DNA of 64,000 nucleotides from NCBI GenBank assembly GCA_903834515.1, contig CAILJM010000025.1:1-64000 (forward strand), written 5' to 3'. Source of the stretch: an uncultured Actinomycetes bacterium (GTDB lineage: Bacteria; Actinomycetota; Actinomycetes; Nanopelagicales; Nanopelagicaceae). Below are positions 54,326 through 63,230 of this stretch, in pieces (within the stretch, counting starts at the first letter, position 1; every line of letters starts with the position of its first letter). The translations under genes were made by a program, and so were the position numbers. The notes beneath the pieces were generated by a model, which made no database searches, was not told where the DNA came from, and saw nothing but the letters and a program-made list of their open reading frames with translations.

Positions 54326-54520
54326 CTACTCCCGGCCGAAGCGGAGCCAGACGAGATAGATCGAAGCGCCCATTCCGAGCAGGAATCCAACGAGCATGAA
54401 CCAGTGGTGGTGTGGATTGAGCCAGCGATCGAGACCGTAGCCGATGCCACCCCAGATGAGTAGCCCGGAGATCAGGTATCCCAGGATCGACCAGAGTGCG
54501 CCCTCTTCATTTGATGCCAT
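54326..54520 (-). CDS. AtpZ/AtpI-type F0 assembly protein
   Basis: 64 aa. Two membrane helices (about 9-28 and 39-60) with the AtpZ-like core GYLISGLLIWGGIGYGLDRWLN and GFLLGMGASIYLVWLRF. Such proteins assist F0 assembly or ion supply for the c ring. SD AAGGGGG lies upstream of ATG 54520. Confidence 0.88.
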   Translation of the reverse strand: MASNEEGALWSILGYLISGLLIWGGIGYGLDRWLNPHHHWFMLVGFLLGMGASIYLVWLRFGRE

Positions 54521-54531
54521 GACGAGCCCCC

Positions 54532-55005
54532 TTATTCAGCCTTCTTGAGGGGCAATGGTAGCCCGAGCTTGATCTTCATAAATGCACGGATCTCCCCCGC
54601 CAGCCAGGCGGCGGTAATGGCTAGGGCGGTGGCGGCGAAGGCTGGGCGGTTGACGGTCGACGGTGAGGTGAATTTTGTGACGATGAGCAGGAAAGCTCCC
54701 ATCACCATCACCTTGGCAAAGTAGGAGAACATCGCCAGCGCCATCGTTGCAATGGGGTCAAGATTCTTAGAAATGGCACTTATCCCCAAATGGACCGAGA
54801 AGAAGAGGAGCACTGTCAGGCTTGCAAGCAGGGAGCCCCAAGCGCCGGGCCCTTTTTTGAGGGCAATCGAGCCAATAATGCAGAGAACTGTCACTACGAG
54901 GGCGGGCAGAAGGGCGCCTCGCCACATCTGCTCTTCACTAGATGCACTAGATGAGCTAGATGAGCTTGATCCCGAGGCTTCGGAATTCGAATTGAGATTA
55001 GACAA
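54532..55005 (-). CDS. atpI: AtpI-like ATP synthase-associated membrane protein
   Basis: 157 aa, four membrane helices. The N-terminal 25 residues are almost all serine (SGSSSSSSSSASS), encoded partly by a tandem 9-bp repeat. Its position before atpZ/atpB and topology match the AtpI/Rv1303 family, thought to help c-ring assembly. TTG 55005 is the start, with GAGG 6-7 nt upstream. It overlaps the wecA stop by 8 bp. Confidence 0.88.
   Translation of the reverse strand: MSNLNSNSEASGSSSSSSSSASSEEQMWRGALLPALVVTVLCIIGSIALKKGPGAWGSLLASLTVLLFFSVHLGISAISKNLDPIATMALAMFSYFAKVMVMGAFLLIVTKFTSPSTVNRPAFAATALAITAAWLAGEIRAFMKIKLGLPLPLKKAE
54938..54964 (-). repeat. Three tandem 9-bp repeats in atpI
   Basis: CTAGATGMR-type 9-bp unit three times (CTAGATGCA, CTAGATGAG, CTAGATGAG on the plus strand), with a decayed fourth copy. 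Codes for the serine tract; a likely site of length change by slippage. Confidence 0.75.
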
Positions 55006-56098
55006 CTGAAACCTCTTTCTTGGGGGCTTTGCGAAGGGTGTCGGCGATCAAGATCAGAGATCCTGACCCAATTGCTAGCGCCACAACCAAGGCCATCCAG
55101 AGTGGCGCGAAAGCCGCGATCACCGTTGGGAATGCAAAGGTGGCAGCCCAGAGATAGAGAATAAATGTAGTCCTTCGATGAGAATTACCGAGATCGAGTA
55201 AGCGATGGTGCAGGTGCTCACGGTCAGAGGCAAAGGGAGAGCGTCCAGCCCGGACTCTGCGAACAATCGCAAGAATGAGATCAAGAAGCGGTATCGCCAT
55301 AATGGTGAATGGCAGAAGAAGTGGAAGAAGCGCTGAACGAGATCGTGAATCCGAAATTGCGTTCACATCAATCTGGCCAGTGAGAGTGATCGCCGAAGCG
55401 GCGAGTAATAGTCCGAGCAACATCGCACCTGAATCGCCCATAAAGATTTTCGCTGGGTGAAAATTATGTGGCAAGAAGCCAAGACACATTCCGATAACTA
55501 CGGCGGTGATGAGTGAAGGAGCTCCTGCGCGATTAAATCCATTTACCACTGCGAGGACGTAAGAAAAGATAAAGAATGCACTTGCACAAATTGCAACGAT
55601 GCCAGTCGCAAGGCCATCGAGCCCATCAATGAAGTTCACAGCGTTAATTACCGTCATGACAAAGATAACGGTAAGAATTTGTCCGATATTTGCTGGCAGC
55701 GTCAAGATTCCATTGATTGGAAGCCAGAGGATCTGAACCCCGTGCAAGAGAAGAATTCCGCCAGCAAGAGCCTGACCGGCAAACTTGGTAATCGAATCAA
55801 GATCGAATCGATCATCAAGCATCCCTAAAACCATAATGAATGTGCCGGCGAGAAAGATTCCTTGCGCTTCACGTCCAAATGATTTTCCGACGAGCGGAAG
55901 ATGGTTGACGATTAAGAATGTGAGTGACATCGCCGCCCACATGGCGACTCCACCCCAACGTGGCGTAATTGATGCATGCATATCGCGATCTCGAATATCG
56001 ATATATGCGCCCGATCGCATCGCAAGTGATCTGATGATCGGCGTGAGCAAATAGGTAAGTGCTGCCGCAATCAGAACGGTTAAGAGATATTCGCGCAT
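54998..56098 (-). CDS. wecA: Undecaprenyl-phosphate GlcNAc-1-phosphate transferase (WecA/Rfe-like)
   Basis: 366 aa, about ten to eleven membrane helices. Transfers a sugar 1-phosphate from a UDP-sugar to a polyprenyl phosphate, starting wall polymer (arabinogalactan- or teichoic-type) synthesis. Conserved aspartates are in GMLDDRFDLDSITKF, NFIDGLDGLATGI and FHPAKIFMGDSGAMLLG, and the cytoplasmic DREHLHHRLLDLG motif marks the WecA/TagO group. Leaderless start. Matches Rv1302 position upstream of atpI. Confidence 0.93.
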   Translation of the reverse strand: MREYLLTVLIAAALTYLLTPIIRSLAMRSGAYIDIRDRDMHASITPRWGGVAMWAAMSLTFLIVNHLPLVGKSFGREAQGIFLAGTFIMVLGMLDDRFDLDSITKFAGQALAGGILLLHGVQILWLPINGILTLPANIGQILTVIFVMTVINAVNFIDGLDGLATGIVAICASAFFIFSYVLAVVNGFNRAGAPSLITAVVIGMCLGFLPHNFHPAKIFMGDSGAMLLGLLLAASAITLTGQIDVNAISDSRSRSALLPLLLPFTIMAIPLLDLILAIVRRVRAGRSPFASDREHLHHRLLDLGNSHRRTTFILYLWAATFAFPTVIAAFAPLWMALVVALAIGSGSLILIADTLRKAPKKEVSVV

Positions 56099-56104
56099 CT
56101 AAAA

Positions 56105-56110
56105 ATCCTA
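56105..56110 (-). promoter_or_regulatory. -10 box of leaderless wecA promoter
   Basis: TAGGAT on the minus strand, 6 nt before ATG 56098. Confidence 0.6.
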
Positions 56111-56121
56111 AAAGTCAGAGT

Positions 56122-57390
56122 TTAAGCGCGCGGATAGACCGGGAATTGGGCGGTCAACGCATGGACATCGCTACGAATTGCAGCTGCCTTGCTCTCATCG
56201 GCGCCATCCTTTATTGCCCGTGCGATCAAGGATGCGATCTCCTTCATTTGAGGAATTCCCATTCCTTGAGTTGTCGTCGATGGAGTGCCGACGCGAATAC
56301 CGCTGGTAACTGCCGGAGTCTCTGGATCGTATGGGATCGCATTCTTGTTGAGCGTAATACCCGAAAGTCCGCAGCGCTCATCGGCAACTTTTCCAGTTAC
56401 TCCGGTTCTTCGCACATCAATCAGCGCCAAGTGAGTTTGAGTTCCGCCGGAGACTGCGCGCATGCCTTCATCTTCAAGACCAGCGGCAAGCGCCTGAGCA
56501 TTTGCAATGACATTTCGTGCATATTCTTGATATGCAGGTGTCGCGCACTCTTTCAACGCTACTGCCTTGCCGGCAACAGCGCTCATAATTGGCCCGCCCT
56601 GCATTCCCGGGAAGACAGCTTTGTCGAGCGAAGCTGCATGCTCGGCTTTGCTCAGAATCATTCCGCCGCGTGGTCCGCGTAGAACTTTATGTGTTGTAAA
56701 TGAAACGACATCTGCATAAGGGACGGGTGAAGGTATCGCCTTGCCAGCAACGAGGCCGATGAAATGAGCCGCATCGACCCACATGATTGCGCCGACCTCA
56801 TCACAGATTGCACGGACCTTCTCGAAATCAATCAGACTTGGATAAGCGGTGGCGCCCGAGCAGATCATCTTTGGCTTATTAGCAATCGCTAAATCACGAA
56901 GTTCGTCATAATCGATAAGTTCATTATCGGCACGCACACCATACGAGACGATGTTGTACCACTTTCCAGAAAAGTTAACCTTTGCGCCGTGAGTGAGATG
57001 GCCACCGTGTGGCAATGACATGGCGAGTACGGTATCGCCTGGATTTGTAAAAGCTTTATAGACCGCGACATTTGCACTTGCGCCAGAGTGTGGTTGGAGG
57101 TTTGCATGCTCTGCGCCGAAGAGTTCCTTCGCTCGCTCGATGCCGATCGTTTCGACCTTATCGACCTCTTCACAACCGCCGTAATAACGCTTGCCTGGGT
57201 AGCCCTCGGCATATTTATTTGAGAGAGTCGAACCCAACGCGGCAAGAACGGCCGGTGAGGTGAAGTTCTCGGAGGCGATCAACTGAAGGTTGTGACGCTG
57301 ACGCTCCAGTTCAGAGAGGAGAAGCGCTGCGATATCTGGGTCCTGCGCGTTGAGCTGATTGAAATCTGGGCCATAGAAAGTATCGGTCAT
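56122..57390 (-). CDS. glyA: Serine hydroxymethyltransferase
   Basis: 422 aa. Pyridoxal-phosphate enzyme interconverting serine and glycine with transfer of one carbon to tetrahydrofolate. The Schiff-base lysine is K235 in SFTTHKVLRGPRGG. The motif QLIASENFTS, the EGYPGKRYYGGCE loop and HSGASANVAV are visible. Leaderless start at ATG 57390. Confidence 0.97.
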   Translation of the reverse strand: MTDTFYGPDFNQLNAQDPDIAALLLSELERQRHNLQLIASENFTSPAVLAALGSTLSNKYAEGYPGKRYYGGCEEVDKVETIGIERAKELFGAEHANLQPHSGASANVAVYKAFTNPGDTVLAMSLPHGGHLTHGAKVNFSGKWYNIVSYGVRADNELIDYDELRDLAIANKPKMICSGATAYPSLIDFEKVRAICDEVGAIMWVDAAHFIGLVAGKAIPSPVPYADVVSFTTHKVLRGPRGGMILSKAEHAASLDKAVFPGMQGGPIMSAVAGKAVALKECATPAYQEYARNVIANAQALAAGLEDEGMRAVSGGTQTHLALIDVRRTGVTGKVADERCGLSGITLNKNAIPYDPETPAVTSGIRVGTPSTTTQGMGIPQMKEIASLIARAIKDGADESKAAAIRSDVHALTAQFPVYPRA

Positions 57391-57396
57391 GCGAGA

Positions 57397-57402
57397 AGCC
57401 TA
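57397..57402 (-). promoter_or_regulatory. -10 box of leaderless glyA promoter
   Basis: TAGGCT on the minus strand, 6 nt before ATG 57390. Confidence 0.6.
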
Positions 57403-57414
57403 GTTCACGGCGGA

Positions 57415-58080
57415 CTACTCCGAGGTGCGCGCCATGATGGTCGGCAGAACCGCTCGCAATTGGCTCTCTGAAATTGCGCCCTCGCGCATGATCTCAATCC
57501 CGCCCACACTTCCCACGATTGCCCGCCTGAGAATTGTTGAGGCGGGGCCTTCTGGAAGAACCCCCTCATCGACAAAGATTGCGATATCAGAGTCCATGGC
57601 TGGGGTTAATGTGATCTCTCGAATTGCAGCGGCGCCGCGATTGGCTGCGCTCGCCGCCGCGACCGGACCGACATTTGCTACGACCGCTCTCAGGAAATCT
57701 CGTTGTGGAACACGTACGGCGAACTCAGCGAGTTGTCCGCTATCCCCCAGATTCCACTGCAGGCCAGAGTGCGGGGTTAAGAAGAAGGTCAAAAGCCCTG
57801 GCCAGAATGCGCGAGCAAGCTCTTGATAATCCTTATCGAAGTCGAGGGCGAGGCCCTTTAAGACCTCTGACGTTCCGACAAAGATCTGCGAGGCGGTGTT
57901 CTCCTCATCACCTCGCAAGGTGTGCACGCGGGAAATCGCATCGTGACTAAATGCATCACAGATGTACATATAACCGCTTTCGGCGGCGAGAATTGCGATT
58001 CCACCAGAGCGAATCTCGTGGGCAACCTTTTCAACGCTCTCATCGAAGGTGGATTCATTAAGAGTAATACGCGAAGACAC
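57415..58080 (-). CDS. Divergent YrdC/Sua5-domain protein
   Basis: 221 aa. The fold is recognisable by FWPGLLTFFL, AVRVPQRDF, SAANRGAAAIRE and GPASTILRRA, which match the TsaC/Sua5 family that makes threonylcarbamoyl-AMP for tRNA t6A. However, the usual PTETVYGLG motif reads AAESGYMYI and the KxR motif reads TLRG, with the lysine lost. It may be a TsaC that has drifted or a paralogue with another role. GTG 58080, leaderless. Sua5 genes lie near wecA in other actinobacteria, which supports common descent. Confidence 0.78.
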   Translation of the reverse strand: MSSRITLNESTFDESVEKVAHEIRSGGIAILAAESGYMYICDAFSHDAISRVHTLRGDEENTASQIFVGTSEVLKGLALDFDKDYQELARAFWPGLLTFFLTPHSGLQWNLGDSGQLAEFAVRVPQRDFLRAVVANVGPVAAASAANRGAAAIREITLTPAMDSDIAIFVDEGVLPEGPASTILRRAIVGSVGGIEIMREGAISESQLRAVLPTIMARTSE

Positions 58081-58086
58081 TATGGA

Positions 58087-58092
58087 ATCCTA
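58087..58092 (-). promoter_or_regulatory. -10 box of leaderless promoter for the YrdC-domain gene
   Basis: TAGGAT on the minus strand, 6 nt before GTG 58080. It overlaps the upstream hflX stop region. Confidence 0.58.
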
Positions 58093-58093
58093 C

Positions 58094-59545
58094 TTAAGCC
58101 AATTTAATCGCGGCAAGCTTTTCGGCAAGTGAACCATCAACCATCGCATGAATTGTCGTCCCATGCTCGGAATACTCTTCACTCAATATTTCGCCACGCT
58201 CATGAATTGCCGAGACGAGATCACCGCGATTAAATGGAATTGTCGTAGTTACTTCGATGCGAGGGCGCGGTAGCGATGTCTCAATCGCCTTTAAGAGAGT
58301 CTCGATTCCAAACCCGGTACGGGCAGAGAATGCAAAGCTATTCGGCTCTGTCCTAAGAATCTGCATCATTACTTCAGGGGCAGCGATATCAGCCTTATTG
58401 ATAGCGATGATCTCTGTAATATCTCCGCCACCGACTTCGTTTATCACTTGGCGCACAGCGCGAATTTGCTCCATGGGATCTGGATGCGAACCATCAACAA
58501 CGTGAACAATGAGATCTGCCGCTGCAACTTCTTCGAGCGTTGATTTGAAAGCTTCAACTAGCTGGTGCGGCAAATGTCTTACAAATCCGACGGTATCTGA
58601 GAGGGTAAAGACTCGGCCATCTGGACTCTTTGTCTGTCGGGTAGTTGGGTCAAGCGTTGCAAAGAGTGCGTTTTCGACGAGTACTCCGGCATTTGTAAGA
58701 CGGTTCATAAGAGAGGATTTACCGGCGTTGGTATAGCCGGCGATTGCAACAGATGGAATGTTATGGCGGGTTCGCTCTTGGCGCTTGGTATCTCGAGCAA
58801 CCTTCATCTCTTTGATCTCTTTGCGAAGTTTCGCCATCTTGTCATTAATGCGACGACGGTCAGTCTCAATCTTTGTTTCACCTGGACCGCGGCCACCAAT
58901 GCCACCTGCTTGGCGCGAGAGCGAATCACCCCAACCACGAAGGCGTGGCAAGAGATAAGTCATTTGGGCAAGCTCTACCTGAGCCTTTCCTTCTCGAGAC
59001 TTTGCGTGCTGCGCGAAGATATCGAGGATCAGGGCTGTCCGATCAATTACCTTTACTTTGACCTTAGCTTCAAGTGCTCGCAACTGTGCGGGTGAAAGTT
59101 CGCCGTCGCAGACCACGGTATCGGCACCAGTTGCAACCACTGCTTCACGTAGTTCTAGTACTTTGCCAGAGCCAATAAATGTTGAAGGGTCTGCTCGGTC
59201 ACGGCGTTGAATTAAACCATCCATCACCTGCGACCCCGCTGTTTCGGCGAGCGCACCTAACTCCTTCAACGAGTTTTCAGCATCTTGAGCAGTGCCCTCT
59301 GTCCACACCCCAACGAGTACAACTTTTTCCAGGCGAAGTTGTCGGTATTCGGCATCCGATACATCCTGCATTTCGGTGGAGAGTCCATGAACTCTTCGAA
59401 GAGCCTGACGATCTTGTAAATCTTGCTGTTGGCTTTCGGCGTATTCAGCTGAGCTCTCTTGCGCATCAAAATCTGCAGCGATTTGTGCAGATTCGCGCAA
59501 AAGTTGATCGATATCGAGATCGAGTGGTTCTTGATCGCGTGGCAT
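58094..59545 (-). CDS. hflX: Ribosome-associated GTPase HflX
   Basis: 483 aa. N-terminal HflX nucleotide-binding domain (STFIGSGKVLELREAV), glycine-rich linker SRQAGGIGGRGPGETKIETDRR, GTPase domain with G1 GYTNAGKSS, G3 DTVGF and G4 NKAD. Splits or rescues stalled ribosomes. The first 55 residues are acidic and low in conservation. Follows dapF with a 5-bp gap, the actinobacterial order. Confidence 0.96.
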   Translation of the reverse strand: MPRDQEPLDLDIDQLLRESAQIAADFDAQESSAEYAESQQQDLQDRQALRRVHGLSTEMQDVSDAEYRQLRLEKVVLVGVWTEGTAQDAENSLKELGALAETAGSQVMDGLIQRRDRADPSTFIGSGKVLELREAVVATGADTVVCDGELSPAQLRALEAKVKVKVIDRTALILDIFAQHAKSREGKAQVELAQMTYLLPRLRGWGDSLSRQAGGIGGRGPGETKIETDRRRINDKMAKLRKEIKEMKVARDTKRQERTRHNIPSVAIAGYTNAGKSSLMNRLTNAGVLVENALFATLDPTTRQTKSPDGRVFTLSDTVGFVRHLPHQLVEAFKSTLEEVAAADLIVHVVDGSHPDPMEQIRAVRQVINEVGGGDITEIIAINKADIAAPEVMMQILRTEPNSFAFSARTGFGIETLLKAIETSLPRPRIEVTTTIPFNRGDLVSAIHERGEILSEEYSEHGTTIHAMVDGSLAEKLAAIKLA

Positions 59546-59550
59546 CGTCG

Positions 59551-60342
59551 TTACAAGTACTTACTAATATCGTGATCTGCAATGAGTACTGCAGGTCCGG
59601 TGAGAGTGGCATTGCTATGCGAGTCGATATCGACAGTTAATCGACCCCCTGGTGGATTAATGACCCACCGAACAGGAAGTGACTTACGCGTTTTTAGCGT
59701 TGCGGCGAGCGCAACTGCACAGATTCCGGTTCCGCAACTTTGAGTTTCGCCAGACCCCCGCTCGTGCACCCTCATCGCGAGTTCACCATTATCTAAGAAG
59801 GTGACAAATTCGACGTTGACACCATCAGGGTATTCATCTGCTGGTTCAACATTCGGTGGACTCTTCAGATCGCCCGCATCAATAAGATCATCAACGAAGA
59901 CGACTGCATGTGGGTTTCCTGCATTGATGTTATATCCGACCCACTCGTGCTCATTCACCTTCACGGAAATCTCGCCATAAATTTCTTGAACTGATCCCAT
60001 ATTTACCGAGATATCAGCATCGGAGGGAACTGCCATGTACTTCATTCCAGCGCGAGTGTTTATTGCGAAGATTCCCTCGGGTTGGTGACCGCGTTCAACG
60101 AGATAGCGACCCATGACACGAATGCCATTTCCACACATCTCTGCAAGTGAGCCATCGCTATTTCGATAATCCATAAACCATTTGCCATCGCGCTTGATGA
60201 TTCGAATCGTGCCATCTGCCCCGATGCCGCTTTCGCGATTACACATTCTGGCGACCTGGTCAGGCGTGAGTTCATTCTGATCATCAGGATCAAAGAGCAC
60301 GAGGAAATCATTGTGCGTTCCGTGCCCGTAGGTTGCGATCAT
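59551..60342 (-). CDS. dapF: Diaminopimelate epimerase
   Basis: 263 aa. Converts LL- to meso-diaminopimelate for lysine and peptidoglycan. The catalytic cysteine pair lies in AEMCGNGIRV and ETQSCGTGICAVA. Starts at ATG 60342 and overlaps the miaA stop as ATGA. Confidence 0.96.
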   Translation of the reverse strand: MIATYGHGTHNDFLVLFDPDDQNELTPDQVARMCNRESGIGADGTIRIIKRDGKWFMDYRNSDGSLAEMCGNGIRVMGRYLVERGHQPEGIFAINTRAGMKYMAVPSDADISVNMGSVQEIYGEISVKVNEHEWVGYNINAGNPHAVVFVDDLIDAGDLKSPPNVEPADEYPDGVNVEFVTFLDNGELAMRVHERGSGETQSCGTGICAVALAATLKTRKSLPVRWVINPPGGRLTVDIDSHSNATLTGPAVLIADHDISKYL

Positions 60343-61265
60343 CTTTTAATAATAGTTGCTAGAGCACTCTCTAGGCGCATCGAGGTTGATGATTGTGAGG
60401 ATAACCAGGTTATTCGCTCATCCCGGCTGAACCAGGTCTCTTGGCGGCGGACATATTGTCGAGTGGCTCGCTTTGTATCCTCGCGTGCCTCCTCCTCGCT
60501 CATCAGCCCATGCTTCATCGAGATGATTTGGGCGTAACCAATCGCTGCTTGAGCGGTCTTCGCCTCGAGAATGCCTTGATTGATCAACTCTTCAACTTCA
60601 TCAACGAAGCCCAACTCCCACATCTGATCAACCCGCTTGTTGATTCGATCCCCTAGGTCTTCGCGATCCATGGCTAGGCCAATTTGAATTGCATCGGGAT
60701 AGCGCGTCGAGCCTTCGCGTGGCAGATTGCTCGTATATGGCTGACCAGTAATCTCGATCACTTCGAGCGCTCGGATTACTCGACGAATATTTGCAGAAGG
60801 AATCGCAAGCGCCGCCAACGGATCGAGGATCGCCAATCGTGCATGAAGCGCCTCATTTCCCAAAGCCTCAGCTTCATCCGTAATTCGAGCTCGAACCTCT
60901 GGATCGGTATCTGGAAAGTTGAGGTCATCAAGAATCGATTTTATGTAGAGACCTGTACCGCCAACGATTATTGTTGGAATTTCTGATTCTCGTAATTGTT
61001 CAACTTCTCTGCGCGCAAGTTCTTGATACTTTGCAACTGTCATATCTTGATTGACTGGAAAGATATCTAGAAGATGATGCGGAATTCCCATTCGTTCCGA
61101 GAGTGGAACTTTTGCAGTCCCAATATCCATGCCGGAATACACCTGCATTGAATCAGCGTTAATAATCTGCGCATCTAATTTTTCTGCGAGTGCTATTGCA
61201 AGATCACTCTTACCCGTCGCGGTGGCACCGCAGATCACTATTAACGGGTTAGAACTGTTCATCAC
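60339..61265 (-). CDS. miaA: tRNA dimethylallyltransferase MiaA
   Basis: 308 aa. Adds the isopentenyl group to A37 of UNN-reading tRNAs. P-loop GATATGKS (13-20), ADSMQVYSGMDIGTAK, VGGTGLYIKSILD and the RRVIRALEV segment. Its start overlaps recX by 17 bp. In mycobacteria miaB lies between recX and miaA; here the two are fused end to end with no miaB. Confidence 0.96.
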   Translation of the reverse strand: MMNSSNPLIVICGATATGKSDLAIALAEKLDAQIINADSMQVYSGMDIGTAKVPLSERMGIPHHLLDIFPVNQDMTVAKYQELARREVEQLRESEIPTIIVGGTGLYIKSILDDLNFPDTDPEVRARITDEAEALGNEALHARLAILDPLAALAIPSANIRRVIRALEVIEITGQPYTSNLPREGSTRYPDAIQIGLAMDREDLGDRINKRVDQMWELGFVDEVEELINQGILEAKTAQAAIGYAQIISMKHGLMSEEEAREDTKRATRQYVRRQETWFSRDERITWLSSQSSTSMRLESALATIIKR

Positions 61266-61752
61266 CCAATCGTAGTTGATTCATGATCCGAGACATCATC
61301 TGATGTCCAAATCCCTTGCGGGAGAGGAGTGAGGAGATTCGGCGATAGATCACATCTTCATCAAGATGCGAGCAGGAGCGATATTTCTTTTCGGCGAGAG
61401 CAAATGCCATCTCATACTCGGCCTCATCGTCAACTTGCGCGAGTACCTCATCGATTATGTCTGACGCCACGCCTTTCTGGCGAAGCTCTGAAGAGATCAC
61501 TCGTTTACTGAGTTTCTTCTGGCGCTGTCTAGATTCTGACCAGATCTTTGCAAATTCAAGATCATTAAGAAGGCCTTGTAATTCGAGAGAGTCAAGGACA
61601 CCAGTTGCTGACTCTTCATCAGCACCTCGCTTAAGGAGATGCTGATGAAGCTCAGCTCGACTCCGAGCACGTGGTGCAAGCGCATGTAGCGCTACATCCA
61701 TCGCCTCGGAGTACGAGAGTGAACCAGGGCTTGCTATCTGTTGCCGCTGCAA
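61249..61752 (-). CDS. recX: Recombination regulator RecX
   Basis: 167 aa of three helical repeats (ALHALAPRARSRAELHQHLLKRG, AKIWSESRQRQKKLSKRVISSELRQKGV, YRRISSLLSRKGFGHQMMSRIM). Modulates RecA filaments. Lies 3 bp after recA, in the same operon. Confidence 0.94.
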   Translation of the reverse strand: MQRQQIASPGSLSYSEAMDVALHALAPRARSRAELHQHLLKRGADEESATGVLDSLELQGLLNDLEFAKIWSESRQRQKKLSKRVISSELRQKGVASDIIDEVLAQVDDEAEYEMAFALAEKKYRSCSHLDEDVIYRRISSLLSRKGFGHQMMSRIMNQLRLGDEQF

Positions 61753-61755
61753 GGG

Positions 61756-62838
61756 TTAGAACTCAACCTCGGCAGTAGCTTCATCGACTGCAGCAACGAG
61801 TGCTGGATCGATTGCAACCGGTACGTAATGGTCGCGAATCTGCTTCTCGATATCGTTCGCTAGATCGGGATTGTCAAGGAGGAATGAACGAGCATTCTCT
61901 TTGCCTTGTCCAAGCTGATCAGGGCCATAGGTATACCAAGCACCAGATTTCTTCACGACACCGACCTCTACACCAAGGTCAATGAGTGATCCTTCGCGCG
62001 AGATTCCGGTTCCGTAAATGATGTCGAACTCTGCCTGCTTAAATGGTGGAGCCATCTTGTTCTTGACAACTTTGACGCGAGTGCGGTTACCCACGGCATC
62101 TTGACCATCCTTCAAGGTCTCGATACGACGCACATCCATGCGGATAGAGGCATAGAACTTGAGTGCCTTTCCACCGGTAGTTGTCTCAGGTGTGCCAAAG
62201 AAGACGCCGATCTTGTCGCGAAGCTGGTTAATAAAGATCGCGGTGGTATTTGATTGATGAAGTGCTCCGGTGATCTTACGAAGTGCTTGCGACATCAGAC
62301 GAGCCTGGAGACCCATATGCGAGTCACCCATCTCACCTTCAATTTCAGCTCTAGGTACGAGTGCAGCAACCGAGTCAACGACGATGATGTCGAGTGCACC
62401 AGAGCGAACCAACATATCCATGATCTCAAGCGCTTGCTCACCAGTATCAGGTTGCGAAACAAGAAGTGCATCGATATCGACGCCGAGCTTGCGTGCATAC
62501 TCTGGATCAAGCGCGTGCTCTGCATCGATAAATGCAGCGATTCCGCCGGCCTTCTGTGCATTGGCAATCGCGTGGAGTGCAACAGTCGTCTTACCTGAGG
62601 ATTCAGGTCCATAAATTTCTACAATTCGGCCACGTGGTAATCCGCCGATTCCTAACGCGATATCGAGAGCGATTGAACCAGTTGGGATAACCTCCATTGG
62701 TGTCGCTGTGCGATCGCCCATCTTCATGATGGACCCCTTACCGAACTGACGCTCAATTTGGGCGAGGGCTGTATCAAGGGCTTTTCCGCGCTCGGATAAT
62801 TGCTTATCCGTCTTGCTTTCAGATTTATCTGAAGCCAT
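61756..62838 (-). CDS. recA: Recombinase RecA
   Basis: 360 aa from ATG 62838, chosen because AAAGG lies about 9 nt upstream; an upstream TTG-type reading at 62862 adds eight residues. Walker [10 protein letters not shown] (77-85), Walker [13 protein letters not shown], and the DNA-binding loops around QALRKITG. No intein is present, unlike M. tuberculosis. Heads the recA-recX-miaA-dapF-hflX block. Confidence 0.98.
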   Translation of the reverse strand: MASDKSESKTDKQLSERGKALDTALAQIERQFGKGSIMKMGDRTATPMEVIPTGSIALDIALGIGGLPRGRIVEIYGPESSGKTTVALHAIANAQKAGGIAAFIDAEHALDPEYARKLGVDIDALLVSQPDTGEQALEIMDMLVRSGALDIIVVDSVAALVPRAEIEGEMGDSHMGLQARLMSQALRKITGALHQSNTTAIFINQLRDKIGVFFGTPETTTGGKALKFYASIRMDVRRIETLKDGQDAVGNRTRVKVVKNKMAPPFKQAEFDIIYGTGISREGSLIDLGVEVGVVKKSGAWYTYGPDQLGQGKENARSFLLDNPDLANDIEKQIRDHYVPVAIDPALVAAVDEATAEVEF

Positions 62839-62994
62839 TTTTATACCTTTCTTACTACTCAAACCTTCACGCGATAGGGGCTTTCAACTCGCTAACGGGT
62901 GTGGCGTCTGTACGGTCCCGAAGGTACGGAAGACCACTGACGGCGACGCACTGGGCGACGCGGAACTGTGGAACCGCTCGGGCTGGGCATGAGA

Positions 62995-63016
62995 AGTCTA
63001 CCGAACATCTGTTCGA
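62995..63016 (-). promoter_or_regulatory. LexA (SOS) box and -10 of the recA promoter
   Basis: The plus-strand sequence CCGAACATCTGTTCGA (63001-63016) matches the actinobacterial/Bacillus-type LexA consensus TCGAAC-N4-GTTCGA at 11 of 12 fixed positions. Directly beside it, TAGACT (minus strand, 63000-62995) is a likely -10 box. This gives a leader of about 150 nt before recA (62839-62990), which contains short direct repeats (CCGTAC twice; GCGACGC twice) but no recognised riboswitch. Confidence 0.75.
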
Positions 63017-63038
63017 AAAGCGGCTTTTACTCAAAGAC

Positions 63039-63230
63039 CTATCTCAGCGTGGCGGGCAATTCAGGGTTATGGGCAACAACTCCGCGCCAGATCTCCCCTG
63101 GCTCTAGGCCATCGACCAAGGCCTCATTGACCGTGCGGCCGCCTAGTTCAGCGTGGACCGTGTCACGAGAGTAGGTATCGGGGTCTGAAAAAGCTTCTTT
63201 GAGACGGCTTCGAAGCTCGGTTATGCGCAT
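63039..63230 (-). CDS. DUF3046 protein
   Basis: 63 aa. MRITELRSRLKEAFSD start, then ELGGRTVNEALVDGLEPGEIWRGV: the conserved actinobacterial DUF3046 found next to recA. Function unknown. Directly abuts the tetR stop at 63231. Confidence 0.93.
   Translation of the reverse strand: MRITELRSRLKEAFSDPDTYSRDTVHAELGGRTVNEALVDGLEPGEIWRGVVAHNPELPATLR

Noticed and set aside
61756-62838. Intein in recA
   Set aside because: The reading frame is continuous at normal length with intact motifs.
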